The translations under genes were made by a program, and so were the position numbers. This document shows positions 51,029 to 60,785 of a stretch of 64,000 nucleotides of DNA, one piece after another. Every line of letters starts with the position of its first letter. Position 1 is the first letter of the stretch. Under the pieces are notes generated by a model. It saw only the letters and a program-made list of their open reading frames with translations, was not told the DNA's origin and made no database searches. The stretch covers positions 40,687 to 104,686 of the forward strand of contig NZ_QGGR01000033.1 of NCBI RefSeq assembly GCF_003148685.1, read 5' to 3'. Source of the DNA: Actinoplanes xinjiangensis. Its GTDB lineage: Bacteria; Actinomycetota; Actinomycetes; Mycobacteriales; Micromonosporaceae.

Positions 51029-54000
51029 GTGAGAGCGGCGACAGCGCTTCTGGTCCTGATTCTTTTCTCCCTCTGCGCCGGCACGCCCGTGTCCGCTGCT
51101 CCGCCCCCCGGTTTCCAGACCTCGCTCGTCGTCGGCGCCGACCTGAACGAGCCCTCCGGCTTCGAGATCGCCCCGGACGGGCGGATCTTCATCCTGGAGC
51201 GGGCCGGTGTCGTCAAGGTGTTCAAGGACGGCCATCTGCTGGCCACCCCGTTCGCGGTGCTGCCGTCCGAGCCGACCGGTGACCGCGGGCTCATCGGCAT
51301 CGCCTTCGACCCCGGCTTCGGGGTGTCGAACCACTATGTGTACTTCTATTACACCGGTCTCGACCTGCACAATCGCCTGGTCCGCTTCGACGCCTCGGGT
51401 GACGTCGGCACCGACGGGCCGTTCGAGATCTTCAAGACCGAATCGCTCTCCCAGCACCTGCACGTCGGCGGCAGTATCGCGTTCGGACCGGACGGGAAGA
51501 TGTACTTCGCCGTCGGCGACAACGGCTACTCCAGCAACGCGCAGATCCTCTCCAATCCGCACGGCAAGATCCTGCGGATCAATCCGGACGGATCGATCCC
51601 GGCCGACAATCCGTTCGCCGGGCAGGCCGGAAGAGAGCAGGCGATCTGGGCGTACGGCTTCCGCAACCCGTGGCGATTCCAGTTCGACGGCCTGACCGGC
51701 GATCTCTACGGCGGCGACGTGGGCGACTTCACGTGGGAGGAGGTCAACCACATCGTCAAGGGCGGCAACTACGGGTGGCCGCTCAAGGAGGGCATGTGCA
51801 CCGCGAACTGCGCGGGCTTCGTCGACCCGATCCACGTGTACGCCCACGACTCCGAGAGCGCGGCGGCCACCGGCGGGCCGGTGTACCGGGGATCCGTCTT
51901 CCCACCCGAGTATCGGGGCAACCTGTTCTTCGCCGACTACGCGAAGGGTTTCATCAGGCGGGCGGTGCTCGACGGGAACGGCGGCGTCACGTCGGTGCAC
52001 GACTTCGACGCCTCCGCCGGGGCGGTGGTCGACCTCAAGGTCGGACCGGACGGCGACCTCTACTACCTGACCTACATCCCGGGGCGGATCTACAAGGTCA
52101 CCTACAGCCTGGGCAACCACTCCCCCACGGCGAACGCGACGTCCGACGTCGACAAGGGACCGGACCCGCTGGCGGTGAACTTCTCCAGCGCGGGCAGCAG
52201 CGACCCGGACGGTGAGCCGCTGACCTACGCCTGGGACTTCGGCGACGGCACGACCAGCGCCGCGGCGGATCCGGCGCACACGTACGACGAGACGGGTGTC
52301 TACACGGCCACTCTCACCGTCACCGACAGCGGCGGCAGCCGGAGCAGCGCCGTCCCGCTGATCATCCAGGTGGGCGTCGCGCCGTCGGTGACCATCGCGG
52401 TGCCGGCCGACGGGTCCGCCTACCGCGCCGGGGACGTCATCACCTACAACGCGTTCGCGCAGGACGCCGCCGGGTTCGACCTGGACGACAACCGCATCAG
52501 GACCTCGGTGATCCTGCACCACCACACCCACATCCACCCGTTCGCCGGGCCGCTCACCGGCCGGGCCGGGCAGTTCACCATCCCGGACACCGGCGAGTCG
52601 TCGGCCGACACCTGGTACGAGATCAGGGTGACGGCCACCGACGGCACCGGCCTGGGCACCTCGGAATCGATCGAGATCCGGCCGGTCACCTCGACGCTCA
52701 CGGTGGCGACCAGTCCACCGGGCCTGACCGCCTACCTCGACGGGGTGCCGGTGCAGACCCCGCACCAGGTGCTCGGCGTGGAGGGCTTCCGACGGGAGCT
52801 GTACGCCCCACCGACCGCTGTGGCCGCGGACGGCACGGTCCATCAGTTCCAGGGCTGGTCGGACGGCAGAAGCATCCGGCACACCGTCACCACCCCGGAG
52901 GCGGACACCACCTACACCGCCACGTACGTGCCGTCGGCGCCGTTCACCGCCACCTTCTACGACAACAGGAACCTGGCCGGGGCCCCGGTACTGACCCGCA
53001 GTGACCCCAGGATCGACTTCGTCTGGGGTGCGGCGGCCCCGGACCCGGCGGTGCCGGCCGACGGGTATTCCGCCCGCTGGACGAAGAAGCAGCACTTCCC
53101 GGCCGGGCGCTACCGGTTCACCACGGTCTCCGACGACGGGGTCCGGCTCTACGTGGACCGGCGACTGGTCCTGGACAGGTGGCAGGGCCAGTCCGGGACC
53201 GCCTACGACTGGATCGGTGACCTGGGCGAGGGCACCCACACGATCACCCTCGAATACTTCGACGAGGGCGGCGACGCGATGGCCAGACTGGACTGGGCCG
53301 CCGCCGTCGACCAGCCCGGCACGGACTGGACGGCCGAGTACTGGAACACCCCCGGTGCCGGCTCTGCACCGACCGTGCCGTCCGCCCCGCCGGCGCTGAC
53401 CCGGGCCGAGCCGAACGTCGACAACGACTGGGTGCTCGGCTCACCCGACCCGGCGATCGCCCCGGACCACTTCATCGCCCGGTACACCCGCACGCTCAGC
53501 CTCGCCCCGGGCGACTACGAGTTCATCGCCACCGCCGACGACGGCGTCCGGGTCACCGTGGACGGTCAGCGGATCATCGACGCCTGGGCCGACTCCGGCG
53601 CCACCGCCCACACCCGTACCACCCTGCTCGGCGGCGGCCCGCACACCGTGGTGATGGAGTACTACGAGAACGGCGGCGACGCGGTCGCCCGGCTCGCCTT
53701 CCGGCAGACCGCCGGGGCACCCGATCCGCCGGACTGGACCGCCGAGTACTTCGCCGGCATGGACCTCGCCGGCGAACCGGCGGTGACCCGGCAGGACAGC
53801 ACCATCGGCTTCGACTGGGGCGGCGGCCCGCCCGCCGCGGGCCTGCCCGCCGACGGATTCTCGGCCCGCTGGACCCGCACCGACTCCCTGCCGGCCGGCG
53901 TCTACCGGTTCTCCGGGCAGAGCGACGACGGCATCCGGGTCTGGCTGGACGGCGTCCCGATCGTCGACCGGTGGATCAACCAGAACGACACGTTCAGCAC

Positions 54001-54238
54001 CGACCGGCTGCTGTTCGACGGCCCCCATCAGATCCGGGTCGAGTACTTCGAGAACGGCGGCGGCGCGATCGCCCGGTTCCACTACGAGCGTGTCGGTGAC
54101 CGCTGGTCCGATCACGGCCCCACCACCTTCACCGCCGACATCGATGTCGCAGCCGGTGAGCACACCGTCGTCGCCGAGTACTACGAGGCGGGCGGCGGAG
54201 CACCAGCACGGTTCACTTCCCCGAGGGAGACCCGGTAA
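51029..54238 (+). CDS. Secreted sugar/sorbosone dehydrogenase-like protein with PKD and PA14 domains
   Basis: 1069 aa. Signal peptide 1-25 (RAATALLVLILFS). A six-bladed GSDH propeller covers about 30-355 (FEIAPDGRIFILERAGVVKVF, GDRGLIGIAFDPGF, YGFRNPWRFQFD). PKD follows at about 360-447 (YAWDFGDGTTS), then a beta-rich linker and three full PA14 domains near 639, 766 and 902, each with DDGVR and DRW motifs and a YFDEGGDA-type strand. A partial fourth PA14 (DRW to EYYEAGGGAPARF, about 1023-1063) ends the protein. It is a large extracellular carbohydrate-binding or oxidising protein. GTG 51029 is chosen from the signal peptide. The stop overlaps the next ATG (TAATG). Confidence 0.87.
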   Translation: MRAATALLVLILFSLCAGTPVSAAPPPGFQTSLVVGADLNEPSGFEIAPDGRIFILERAGVVKVFKDGHLLATPFAVLPSEPTGDRGLIGIAFDPGFGVSNHYVYFYYTGLDLHNRLVRFDASGDVGTDGPFEIFKTESLSQHLHVGGSIAFGPDGKMYFAVGDNGYSSNAQILSNPHGKILRINPDGSIPADNPFAGQAGREQAIWAYGFRNPWRFQFDGLTGDLYGGDVGDFTWEEVNHIVKGGNYGWPLKEGMCTANCAGFVDPIHVYAHDSESAAATGGPVYRGSVFPPEYRGNLFFADYAKGFIRRAVLDGNGGVTSVHDFDASAGAVVDLKVGPDGDLYYLTYIPGRIYKVTYSLGNHSPTANATSDVDKGPDPLAVNFSSAGSSDPDGEPLTYAWDFGDGTTSAAADPAHTYDETGVYTATLTVTDSGGSRSSAVPLIIQVGVAPSVTIAVPADGSAYRAGDVITYNAFAQDAAGFDLDDNRIRTSVILHHHTHIHPFAGPLTGRAGQFTIPDTGESSADTWYEIRVTATDGTGLGTSESIEIRPVTSTLTVATSPPGLTAYLDGVPVQTPHQVLGVEGFRRELYAPPTAVAADGTVHQFQGWSDGRSIRHTVTTPEADTTYTATYVPSAPFTATFYDNRNLAGAPVLTRSDPRIDFVWGAAAPDPAVPADGYSARWTKKQHFPAGRYRFTTVSDDGVRLYVDRRLVLDRWQGQSGTAYDWIGDLGEGTHTITLEYFDEGGDAMARLDWAAAVDQPGTDWTAEYWNTPGAGSAPTVPSAPPALTRAEPNVDNDWVLGSPDPAIAPDHFIARYTRTLSLAPGDYEFIATADDGVRVTVDGQRIIDAWADSGATAHTRTTLLGGGPHTVVMEYYENGGDAVARLAFRQTAGAPDPPDWTAEYFAGMDLAGEPAVTRQDSTIGFDWGGGPPAAGLPADGFSARWTRTDSLPAGVYRFSGQSDDGIRVWLDGVPIVDRWINQNDTFSTDRLLFDGPHQIRVEYFENGGGAIARFHYERVGDRWSDHGPTTFTADIDVAAGEHTVVAEYYEAGGGAPARFTSPRETR

Positions 54239-56301
54239 TGGCGGACGTAGCCACAGTTCGGCTGAAAGCACCTCCGGCGGTCACCGTCGTCGTGCCCACC
54301 CGTAACGAGGCGGACAACGTACGGCCCCTGGTCGAGCAACTGCACGACGCGCTCGGCACGACCCCCAGCGAGATCGTCTTCGTGGACGACAGTGACGACC
54401 ACACCCCGCAGGTCATCCGTGAACTGTCCGATCGGGACCCGGACGGCGTACGCCTGCTGCACAGGGGTGCGGGAGAGCGGACCGGAGGCCTCGGTGGCGC
54501 GGTGGCCGCCGGACTGGCGACGGCGCGTGCGCCGTGGGTCGTGGTGATGGACGGCGACCTGCAGCATCCGCCGGCGACGGTGCCGGAACTGCTCGCCGCC
54601 GGCCAGGTCGACCAGGCCGACGCCGTGGTGGCCAGCCGCTATCGCACCCGCGGCCGGGTCGCGGGGCTCGGCGGCGCCTTCCGGCGCATCGTCTCGCGCG
54701 CCTCCGGCACGCTCGCCCGGATCTTCTTCCCGGTCCGGCTGCGGGCGGTCACCGACCCGATGAGCGGGTTCTTCGCGGTACGCCGGGACGCGCTGGACAC
54801 CACGGCGTTGCGGCCGAACGGGTACAAGATCCTGCTGGAGGTCGTGGTCCGCGGCCGGATGCGGCAGATCACCGAGGTGCCGTACACCTTCCGGCCCCGG
54901 CAGGCCGGCGAGAGCAAGGCGTCGTTCCGGGAGGGTCTGCGCTACCTGCGTCACCTCACCCTGCTGCGGCTCGGGGCGACCCGGCATCCCGTCTCGCCGC
55001 TGGGCCGGCTGGCCGGGTTCGCGCTGGCCGGGGCGGCCGGCACCGGCGTCAACTCGGCGGCGCTGTGGGCGCTCGGCGAGGCTGCCGGGCTGCCGTACCT
55101 GCTCGCCGCGTTCCTGGCGGTGCAGGTGGCGATCGTGTGGAACTTCGCGGTCATCGACAACCTGGTGATGCCGCCCGGCTCGGTCGCCCGGCGGCGCCGC
55201 TTCGGCCGGTTCCTGCTGCTCAACAACACCCTCACGCCGATCCATCTGGGCCTGCTCTACGCGCTGGTGCAACTGGCCGGACTGCACTACCTGACGGCCA
55301 ACGTGCTCGCCATCGTGGTGGTGTTCGTGCTGCGTTACGCGGTCACCAGCAACTGGGTGTACGGCGCGCCGGCCGGAGCGGGCGGCCTGGTCGTGGCGGT
55401 ACGCCGGGCCGTCGCCACCCGCCTGTTCCTGGCCGTGGCGCTGACCGCGGTGGCGTTCCCGGCGCTCGCCGCCGAGGTCTGGGACAGCCTGGGGAACCGC
55501 GGTCCCGGGGTGCCGCTGATGATCCCGGTGGCCGCCGCGGCGGCGCTGGCCGCGAGCCGGATCCGCCCGTCCGGGTCGGAGCCGGACGTGCACGACCGGC
55601 AGGTCGACGGGCTGCTCGCCACCGCGTTCCTGACCGCCGGCACGGCCCTGCTGCTGCTCATCCCGGGCGACGGCCGGCTGATCCCGGCCGCCCTGTCGTT
55701 CCTGACGGGCGCGGCGATCCTGCTGGTCGGGACCCGTACCGTGGCCAGGCTGCGCTGGGCGCTGCTGTTGCCGCTGCTCGCGGTCGCCGGGGTCGCCCCG
55801 GCCGTCCGCGAGTCCGTCGACGCCGGGATCCGCGCCGTGGTCACCCTGCTCGGCCGCCCGGCCGGGCCGGCCAGCAGCGGAGGTGGCCTGGTCACCGCGC
55901 ATCACGGCACCGAGTTGCTACTGCCCGCGGACCAACTGCCCGGTCTCGCTCTGGCCGGCGGTGTCGCGTGTCTGCTGATCAGTGCGGTCGTCCTGTTCGG
56001 ACCGACCGCGCGGGCGCTGCGACGGGCGGCGGTGGCGTCGCTGGCGCTGGCCGCGGTGACCGTCGGCGCGGTCCTCGCGGTGCTGCTGACCGGCCGGCTG
56101 TTCGGGCCGGCCGCGTTCGAGGTGGCGGGTCTGCCGGTCTGCACCGACACGGTGCTGGCCCTGACCGTCGCCGTCGTCGTGAGCCGCTGGTCGCCGGCGC
56201 CCGCACCGGTCACCGCCGTCCGGCAGTACCTCCCCCGCGGCCGGTTCGCGCTGGCCGCGCTGGTGGCGATGGCCCTGGTGCTGCTGGGGAGTGCCCGGTG
56301 A
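54238..56301 (+). CDS. GT2 (Dpm1-like) fused to GtrA and extra membrane domain
   Basis: 687 aa. The GT-A catalytic domain covers about 1-235: VTVVVPTRNEADNV, EIVFVDDSDD, MDGDLQHPP (DxD), DPMSGFFAVRR. A GtrA-type four-TM domain follows at about 255-380 (GFALAGAAGTGVNSAALWAL, NFAVIDNLVM). A third part of about 300 residues with another six or so TM helices (about 390-687, including DRQVDGLLATAFL) I do not recognise with certainty; an exosortase-like fold is conceivable. The enzyme would load a sugar on polyprenyl phosphate and help flip it. It is coupled to its neighbours by TAATG and GTGA overlaps. Confidence 0.85.
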   Translation: MADVATVRLKAPPAVTVVVPTRNEADNVRPLVEQLHDALGTTPSEIVFVDDSDDHTPQVIRELSDRDPDGVRLLHRGAGERTGGLGGAVAAGLATARAPWVVVMDGDLQHPPATVPELLAAGQVDQADAVVASRYRTRGRVAGLGGAFRRIVSRASGTLARIFFPVRLRAVTDPMSGFFAVRRDALDTTALRPNGYKILLEVVVRGRMRQITEVPYTFRPRQAGESKASFREGLRYLRHLTLLRLGATRHPVSPLGRLAGFALAGAAGTGVNSAALWALGEAAGLPYLLAAFLAVQVAIVWNFAVIDNLVMPPGSVARRRRFGRFLLLNNTLTPIHLGLLYALVQLAGLHYLTANVLAIVVVFVLRYAVTSNWVYGAPAGAGGLVVAVRRAVATRLFLAVALTAVAFPALAAEVWDSLGNRGPGVPLMIPVAAAAALAASRIRPSGSEPDVHDRQVDGLLATAFLTAGTALLLLIPGDGRLIPAALSFLTGAAILLVGTRTVARLRWALLLPLLAVAGVAPAVRESVDAGIRAVVTLLGRPAGPASSGGGLVTAHHGTELLLPADQLPGLALAGGVACLLISAVVLFGPTARALRRAAVASLALAAVTVGAVLAVLLTGRLFGPAAFEVAGLPVCTDTVLALTVAVVVSRWSPAPAPVTAVRQYLPRGRFALAALVAMALVLLGSAR

Positions 56302-57683
56302 ACCCGGGGTTCTCGGCCCAGGTGGTGCTGTCCCGGATGCAACGGGCCGGGCTGATCGTGGCGCTCGTACTGATCACGGGGTGGGCGGTGCTGTTTCCGA
56401 TGGCCGTCCTGCAGACCCTGGTGGCGATCGTGACCGTGGCCTACGGCGCCGCGATCGTCTTCCGGGTCGTGCTGGTGTGGGCGTCGACCCGGGGCGAGCA
56501 CCTGATCCGGGTGTCCGACGAGGAGGCCCGGGCGGTGGCGGACCACGACCTGCCGGTCTACACCGTGCTGGTGCCCGCCTACCGGGAGCCGGCCGTCATC
56601 GGTCAGCTGATGTCGCACCTGGGCGCCCTGGAATACCCGGCCGACAAGCTGGAGATCATCCTGCTGCTGGAGGAGGACGACCGGGAGACCATCGACGCGG
56701 CGGCCGCCGTCGTCACCGGCGGGCACGTCCGGATCCTGGTGGTGCCCGAGTCGCAGCCCAAGACGAAGCCGAAGGCCTGCAACGTCGGGCTGGAGCAGGC
56801 CACCGGGGAGTTCGTGACGATCTACGACGCCGAGGACGTGCCCGACCCGCTGCAACTGCGCCGGGCGGTGGTCGCGCTGCGCCGGCTCGGACCGTCCTAC
56901 GTGTGCCTCCAGGCCGAACTCGGCTACTTCAACGTCGACCAGAACCGGATCACGAAGTGGTTCGCGCTGGAGTACGCCACCTGGTTCCGGTCACTGCTGC
57001 CCGGCCTCGTGGCCCTGCGGATGCCGATTCCGCTGGGCGGCACCAGCAACCACTTCCGGGCCCGGGAACTGCGGGAACTGGGGGCGTGGGATCCGTACAA
57101 CGTGACCGAGGACGCCGACCTCGGCATCCGGCTGGCCCGCTCCGGATACCGGGTCGGGGTGCTGGACTCGGTGACCCTGGAGGAGGCGAACTCCGACTTC
57201 ATCAACTGGATCAAGCAGCGCAGCCGCTGGTACAAGGGCTATCTGATGACCTGGCTGGTGCATCTGCGGTCGCCCCGGGCCACGGTCCGGCAGCTCGGCT
57301 GGCGCGGGATCCTCTGCCTCAACCTGTTCGTCGGCGGCACCCCCCTCGCGGCCCTGCTGAACGCCGTGCTGTGGGCGACCACGATCCTCTGGTTCCTGGA
57401 CCGGCCACCGATCATGGAGGAGATCTTCGTGCCGCCCTTCTACTACCTGGGCGTCATCTGCCTGGTCTTCGGGAACGCCACGGTGATCTATCTGAACGTG
57501 CTGTCGGCCCGCACGATGGACCGGCCCGACCTGCTCGGCACGGCCCTGTTGTCACCCGGTTACTGGGCGATGATGAGCCTGGCCGGGGCCAAGGCCGCCT
57601 GGCAACTGGTCTTCAAACCGTCTTACTGGGAGAAGACGACGCACGGACTGCACCTTCCGAAAGAGGCCGTCGATGTCGGTTGA
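56298..57683 (+). CDS. Processive cellulose-synthase-like GT2
   Basis: 461 aa. TM helices at about 12-55, then the GT-A domain: VYTVLVPAYREPAVIG, EIILLLEEDDRET, IYDAEDVPDP (DxD), TEDADLGIRLA and QRSRWYKGYLMTW, i.e. the D,D,D,QxxRW set of processive beta-glycan synthases. Three or four more TM helices follow. Unlike BcsA there is no PilZ domain. It probably polymerises and exports a surface polysaccharide. The GTG at 56298 overlaps the previous stop (GTGA), and its 3' end overlaps the next ATG by 11 bp. Confidence 0.88.
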   Translation: MNPGFSAQVVLSRMQRAGLIVALVLITGWAVLFPMAVLQTLVAIVTVAYGAAIVFRVVLVWASTRGEHLIRVSDEEARAVADHDLPVYTVLVPAYREPAVIGQLMSHLGALEYPADKLEIILLLEEDDRETIDAAAAVVTGGHVRILVVPESQPKTKPKACNVGLEQATGEFVTIYDAEDVPDPLQLRRAVVALRRLGPSYVCLQAELGYFNVDQNRITKWFALEYATWFRSLLPGLVALRMPIPLGGTSNHFRARELRELGAWDPYNVTEDADLGIRLARSGYRVGVLDSVTLEEANSDFINWIKQRSRWYKGYLMTWLVHLRSPRATVRQLGWRGILCLNLFVGGTPLAALLNAVLWATTILWFLDRPPIMEEIFVPPFYYLGVICLVFGNATVIYLNVLSARTMDRPDLLGTALLSPGYWAMMSLAGAKAAWQLVFKPSYWEKTTHGLHLPKEAVDVG

Positions 57684-59217
57684 TGTGCTCACCCGTACCC
57701 CCGCCGTTCTCAAGAAGCCCTTCGTCTTCTCTGCGGTCGTCTATCTGGCCATGGCCGTGTGGTTCTGGCACAGCGACCTCGTGCCCGGCGACTCCGCGAG
57801 CCGCGCGGCCAACGCCTGGTACACGCTGTTCAGCCGGGATCCGCACCTGGCCGCCATCGGTTTCGTCTGGAACCCGCTGCCGTCGCTGATCCTGCTGCCG
57901 TTCCTGCCGCTCGCGCTGATCTTCCCGGCGCTCACCCAGCAAGGCCTGCTCGTGGTGCTGGTCTCGGCGGCACTGATGACGGCCACCGTCGCGGTGCTGC
58001 ACGACGTGCTGCGCCGCTCCGACGTCCCGCGCACCGCCCGGCTCGTGCTGACCGGCGCGTTCGCGCTGCACCCGATGATCGTCATCTACTCCGGCAACGG
58101 GATGAGCGAGGCCTGCTTCCTGCTCTGCCTGATGCTGGCCGTGCGGGCGCTGCTCATCTGGCTCGCCGACGGCCGCGCCGAGCAGCTCGTGCCACTGGGC
58201 CTGGCCATCGGCCTCGCCTACGGCGCGAGATACGAGGCGCTCGCCCCGGTCGCCGCGGTCCCGGTTCTCGTCTTCCTGACGACCTTCGCCCGTACGCCCG
58301 GAGATCGCCCCCGCCGGATCGCCCTGGCCCGCACCGACGCGGTCCTCGCCGGTCTGCCCGGTGTACTGGCGGTGATCCTGTGGGCGCTGGCCGGCAAGCT
58401 GATCGTCGGCCAGTGGTTCGCAACCTTCTCCTCGCAGTACGGCAACTCCGCGCAGGTGTCCGCGAACGCCACCGGCATCGGTTCGGTGACCGGCGACGAC
58501 CTGCCCGGCCGGATCGGCTACTGGTTCCAGCAGATGATCGGCCTGGCCCCGCTGTTCGTGCTGGTGCTGGTCGCCGCCCTGGTGATGGCGTGGCGCCGGC
58601 GCGACCCACGGATCCTGGCCGCCTTCACCGTGCTCGGGTCGGTGCTGGCGTTCGACGCGCTGGCGTTCCTGTCCGGCACGTCGTTCGGCTGGCTGCGCTT
58701 CCACATCACCGTCATCCCGCTGACCGTGCTGCTGGCCGGGCACCTGATCGCCGCCCGGCCCCGCCCGGCGGTGGTGCCGGTGGCGCTGGCCGCCGCCCTG
58801 ATCTCGATACCGGCCACGCTGATCACCCTCGGGCAGCCGGCCCTCGCGCGGGAGGAGTCGGAGTGGCTCACCGCGGACGGTGCCGCGCGAACCCGGGGGC
58901 TCACGCTGGTCAACCGGCAGGTGGCCGCCGATCTGGACGCCATGGCCCTGCCGGAGGGCGCGGTCCTCACCGACGCGGCGTACGCCTTCGGCATCGTCCT
59001 GGCCAGCGACCATCCGAGACAGTTCGTCATCACCCCGGACCGGGACTTCGCCGCGGCCGTCGCCGACCCGGCCGGGCACGGTGTCCGCTATCTGCTGCTC
59101 TCCGCCCAGGGAGCCGCCGACGCGGTCCGTCTGCGCGCCGCCCCCACCCTCGCCCCGGTCCAGAGCTGGCACGACGCCCGGGGCGGACTGCAGTGGAGTC
59201 TCATCCCCGTTCCCTGA
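57673..59217 (+). CDS. GT39-like polytopic membrane glycosyltransferase
   Basis: 514 aa, about 11-12 TM helices. An early acidic loop (SDLVPGDSASRAANAWYTLFSRDPHLAAIGFVWNPLPSL) occupies the position of the catalytic Asp in GT-C enzymes. IYSGNGMSEACFLL and AYGARYEALAPV follow, as in PMT-superfamily members. A soluble C-terminal part of about 110 residues (VLTDAAYAFGIVLASDHPRQFVITPD) is probably extracytoplasmic. The ATG overlaps the end of the GT2 gene. It is the last gene of the operon beginning at 51029, and its stop overlaps the convergent GH-like gene by 17 bp. Confidence 0.8.
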   Translation: MSVDVLTRTPAVLKKPFVFSAVVYLAMAVWFWHSDLVPGDSASRAANAWYTLFSRDPHLAAIGFVWNPLPSLILLPFLPLALIFPALTQQGLLVVLVSAALMTATVAVLHDVLRRSDVPRTARLVLTGAFALHPMIVIYSGNGMSEACFLLCLMLAVRALLIWLADGRAEQLVPLGLAIGLAYGARYEALAPVAAVPVLVFLTTFARTPGDRPRRIALARTDAVLAGLPGVLAVILWALAGKLIVGQWFATFSSQYGNSAQVSANATGIGSVTGDDLPGRIGYWFQQMIGLAPLFVLVLVAALVMAWRRRDPRILAAFTVLGSVLAFDALAFLSGTSFGWLRFHITVIPLTVLLAGHLIAARPRPAVVPVALAAALISIPATLITLGQPALAREESEWLTADGAARTRGLTLVNRQVAADLDAMALPEGAVLTDAAYAFGIVLASDHPRQFVITPDRDFAAAVADPAGHGVRYLLLSAQGAADAVRLRAAPTLAPVQSWHDARGGLQWSLIPVP

Positions 59218-60148
59218 TCAGGCGGCGGTAGGTGGCGAACGCCGGTTTCGGCCGGTAGTCCGAGGTCATCAGGCCGAAGCGGAACATCGGGTCGTCGACG
59301 TCACTGTCGGCGTCCCGGAGAGCGAAATGCTCGTAGGTGTCGATGTTCAGCTCGCCGGCGGCCGCGACGACCGCCCGTACCACCGTCTCCAGCACCTCGG
59401 CCTGACGTCCGGGTGGCCGGCCGGCACCGGTCGGCCACCCGTGCTCGGTGACGTGCACCGGCACCGAGCCGGGAACACCGCCCGCACCGAGGCTCTCCCG
59501 CCGGAAGTGCCGCAGCACCCCGGCGACCGTCCCCGCGAGCTGCTCCGCCGGGACCGGCCGGAAGACGTCCGGGAAGAAGTCCAGCCCCACGTAGTCGAGT
59601 GCGGACCGGAACTCGTCACCACCGGCCCGCCCGAGCCCGGTCCAGAACTCCTGCCCCGGGTCGAAGGCGGGCGTCGAGTTGCAGCCGACCAGGACGTCGG
59701 CACCGAGCCGCGCCACCTCGTCGCGCGCCGCGAGAACACCCTCGATCAGGGCCCGCCGCACCGCCGGGAACGCACCGTCACCACCCGGGCCCGCGTTGTC
59801 CGGCTCCTCGGCGATCTGGACCTTGGCCAGGACCGGGGCGTGCCGCCGGATCCGGTCCCGCACGAACGCGAGCCAGCCCGTGTGGTCGTCACCCGGCTCG
59901 CGGAAGCAGAGCACCAGGTCGAGGCGCCGGCGACCGGTGGCGTATTGCGCCGGCTCCGGCGGCGCCTGTGGGGTGCCGGGCGCGGCGTCGCTGTAGTGCA
60001 GATAGCCCCGCACCAGGAACGGCCGGTCGCCGTGCAGATCGTCGAGAGCCGCGGTGATGCGCTGCGGATCCTCCGGGGGGCCGGGGGTGATCGCGCCGTC
60101 CGCGGTTCCGGAGAGACCGCCGGGATAGACGCCGAAGGTGAAAGGCAT
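59201..60148 (-). CDS. TIM-barrel glycoside-hydrolase-like protein (cytoplasmic)
   Basis: 315 aa. Barrel strands are readable, with two candidate catalytic glutamates: KVQIAEEPDN after beta-4 and VHVTEHGWPTG after beta-7, the clan GH-A pattern (GH5/GH39-like). No signal peptide is present. ATG 60148 gives MPFTFGVYPGG; an in-frame ATG at 60178 would add ten residues and cross the candidate operator. It is divergent from tetR 60210 and tail-overlaps the exopolysaccharide operon by 17 bp. It might trim intracellular glycoside precursors; the specific family is undecided. Confidence 0.68.
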   Translation of the reverse strand: MPFTFGVYPGGLSGTADGAITPGPPEDPQRITAALDDLHGDRPFLVRGYLHYSDAAPGTPQAPPEPAQYATGRRRLDLVLCFREPGDDHTGWLAFVRDRIRRHAPVLAKVQIAEEPDNAGPGGDGAFPAVRRALIEGVLAARDEVARLGADVLVGCNSTPAFDPGQEFWTGLGRAGGDEFRSALDYVGLDFFPDVFRPVPAEQLAGTVAGVLRHFRRESLGAGGVPGSVPVHVTEHGWPTGAGRPPGRQAEVLETVVRAVVAAAGELNIDTYEHFALRDADSDVDDPMFRFGLMTSDYRPKPAFATYRRLIRERG

Positions 60149-60173
60149 GCGCCGACCGTACCGAAATGTTGGT

Positions 60174-60203
60174 GTCACTCCAAGTTTTAAGTGACGCTAG
60201 TAT
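60174..60203. promoter_or_regulatory. Operator and promoter between GH-like gene and tetR
   Basis: GTCACT, ten bases, AGTGAC (60174-60195) forms a perfect 6-bp inverted repeat. TAGTAT at 60198-60203 is a good -10, placing transcription start about at the GTG (60210) of tetR, so that mRNA would be leaderless. A repressor on the repeat would block both divergent genes. Confidence 0.5.
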
Positions 60204-60209
60204 TCAGGC

Positions 60210-60785
60210 GTGGGTCTTCGCGACGAGAAGAAGCAGGCGACACGGACGGCGATCGCCGACGCAGCGCTGACGCTGTTCCTGGAGAAGGGGTTCGAGCGGG
60301 TCACCGTCGCCGAGGTGGCCCGCGCCGCCAACGTCTCGGTGAACACGGTCTTCAACTACTTCCCCACCAAGGAGGACCTGTTCTTCGACCGCCAGGACGA
60401 GGTGATCCAGCGCCTCGCGGCGGCCGTGCGGGGCCGGGCCGACGGCGAGACACCCGCCGCCGCCGTGCACCGGGCCTTCACCGAGCGACTGGATCGCGAC
60501 GATCCCACGCTGGGGCTACGGCCGGGGGCGGCGCTCTTCTGGCGGGTCGTCGACGACAGTCCCGCCCTGCTGGCCCGCGCCCGGCTCCTGCGCGAGCGGA
60601 CCGAGGAAGCCCTCGCCGGCACTCTCGCGGACCCCCTGGCCGCCGCCCTCCTGGCGGCCGCCGATCACGCCCTGTACGCCGAGATCCGGCACCGCATCAC
60701 CCTGGGCGAGCCCCCGGAGAGCGTGCGCACCGCGGTCCGTGCCACCGCCGCCCGGGCCTTCACGGTCCTGGCCGCCGTCGCCTGA
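60210..60785 (+). CDS. TetR-family transcriptional regulator
   Basis: 191 aa. HTH: TRTAIADAALTLFLEKGFERVTVAEVARAANVSVNTVFNYFPTKEDLFF, the textbook AcrR pattern. The ligand domain is Ala/Leu/Arg-rich. GTG 60210 is six bases downstream of a TAGTAT -10 and has no Shine-Dalgarno sequence, so the message is probably leaderless. A GTCACT/AGTGAC repeat overlaps the shared divergent promoter. The likely target is the GH-like gene and itself. Confidence 0.9.
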   Translation: MGLRDEKKQATRTAIADAALTLFLEKGFERVTVAEVARAANVSVNTVFNYFPTKEDLFFDRQDEVIQRLAAAVRGRADGETPAAAVHRAFTERLDRDDPTLGLRPGAALFWRVVDDSPALLARARLLRERTEEALAGTLADPLAAALLAAADHALYAEIRHRITLGEPPESVRTAVRATAARAFTVLAAVA

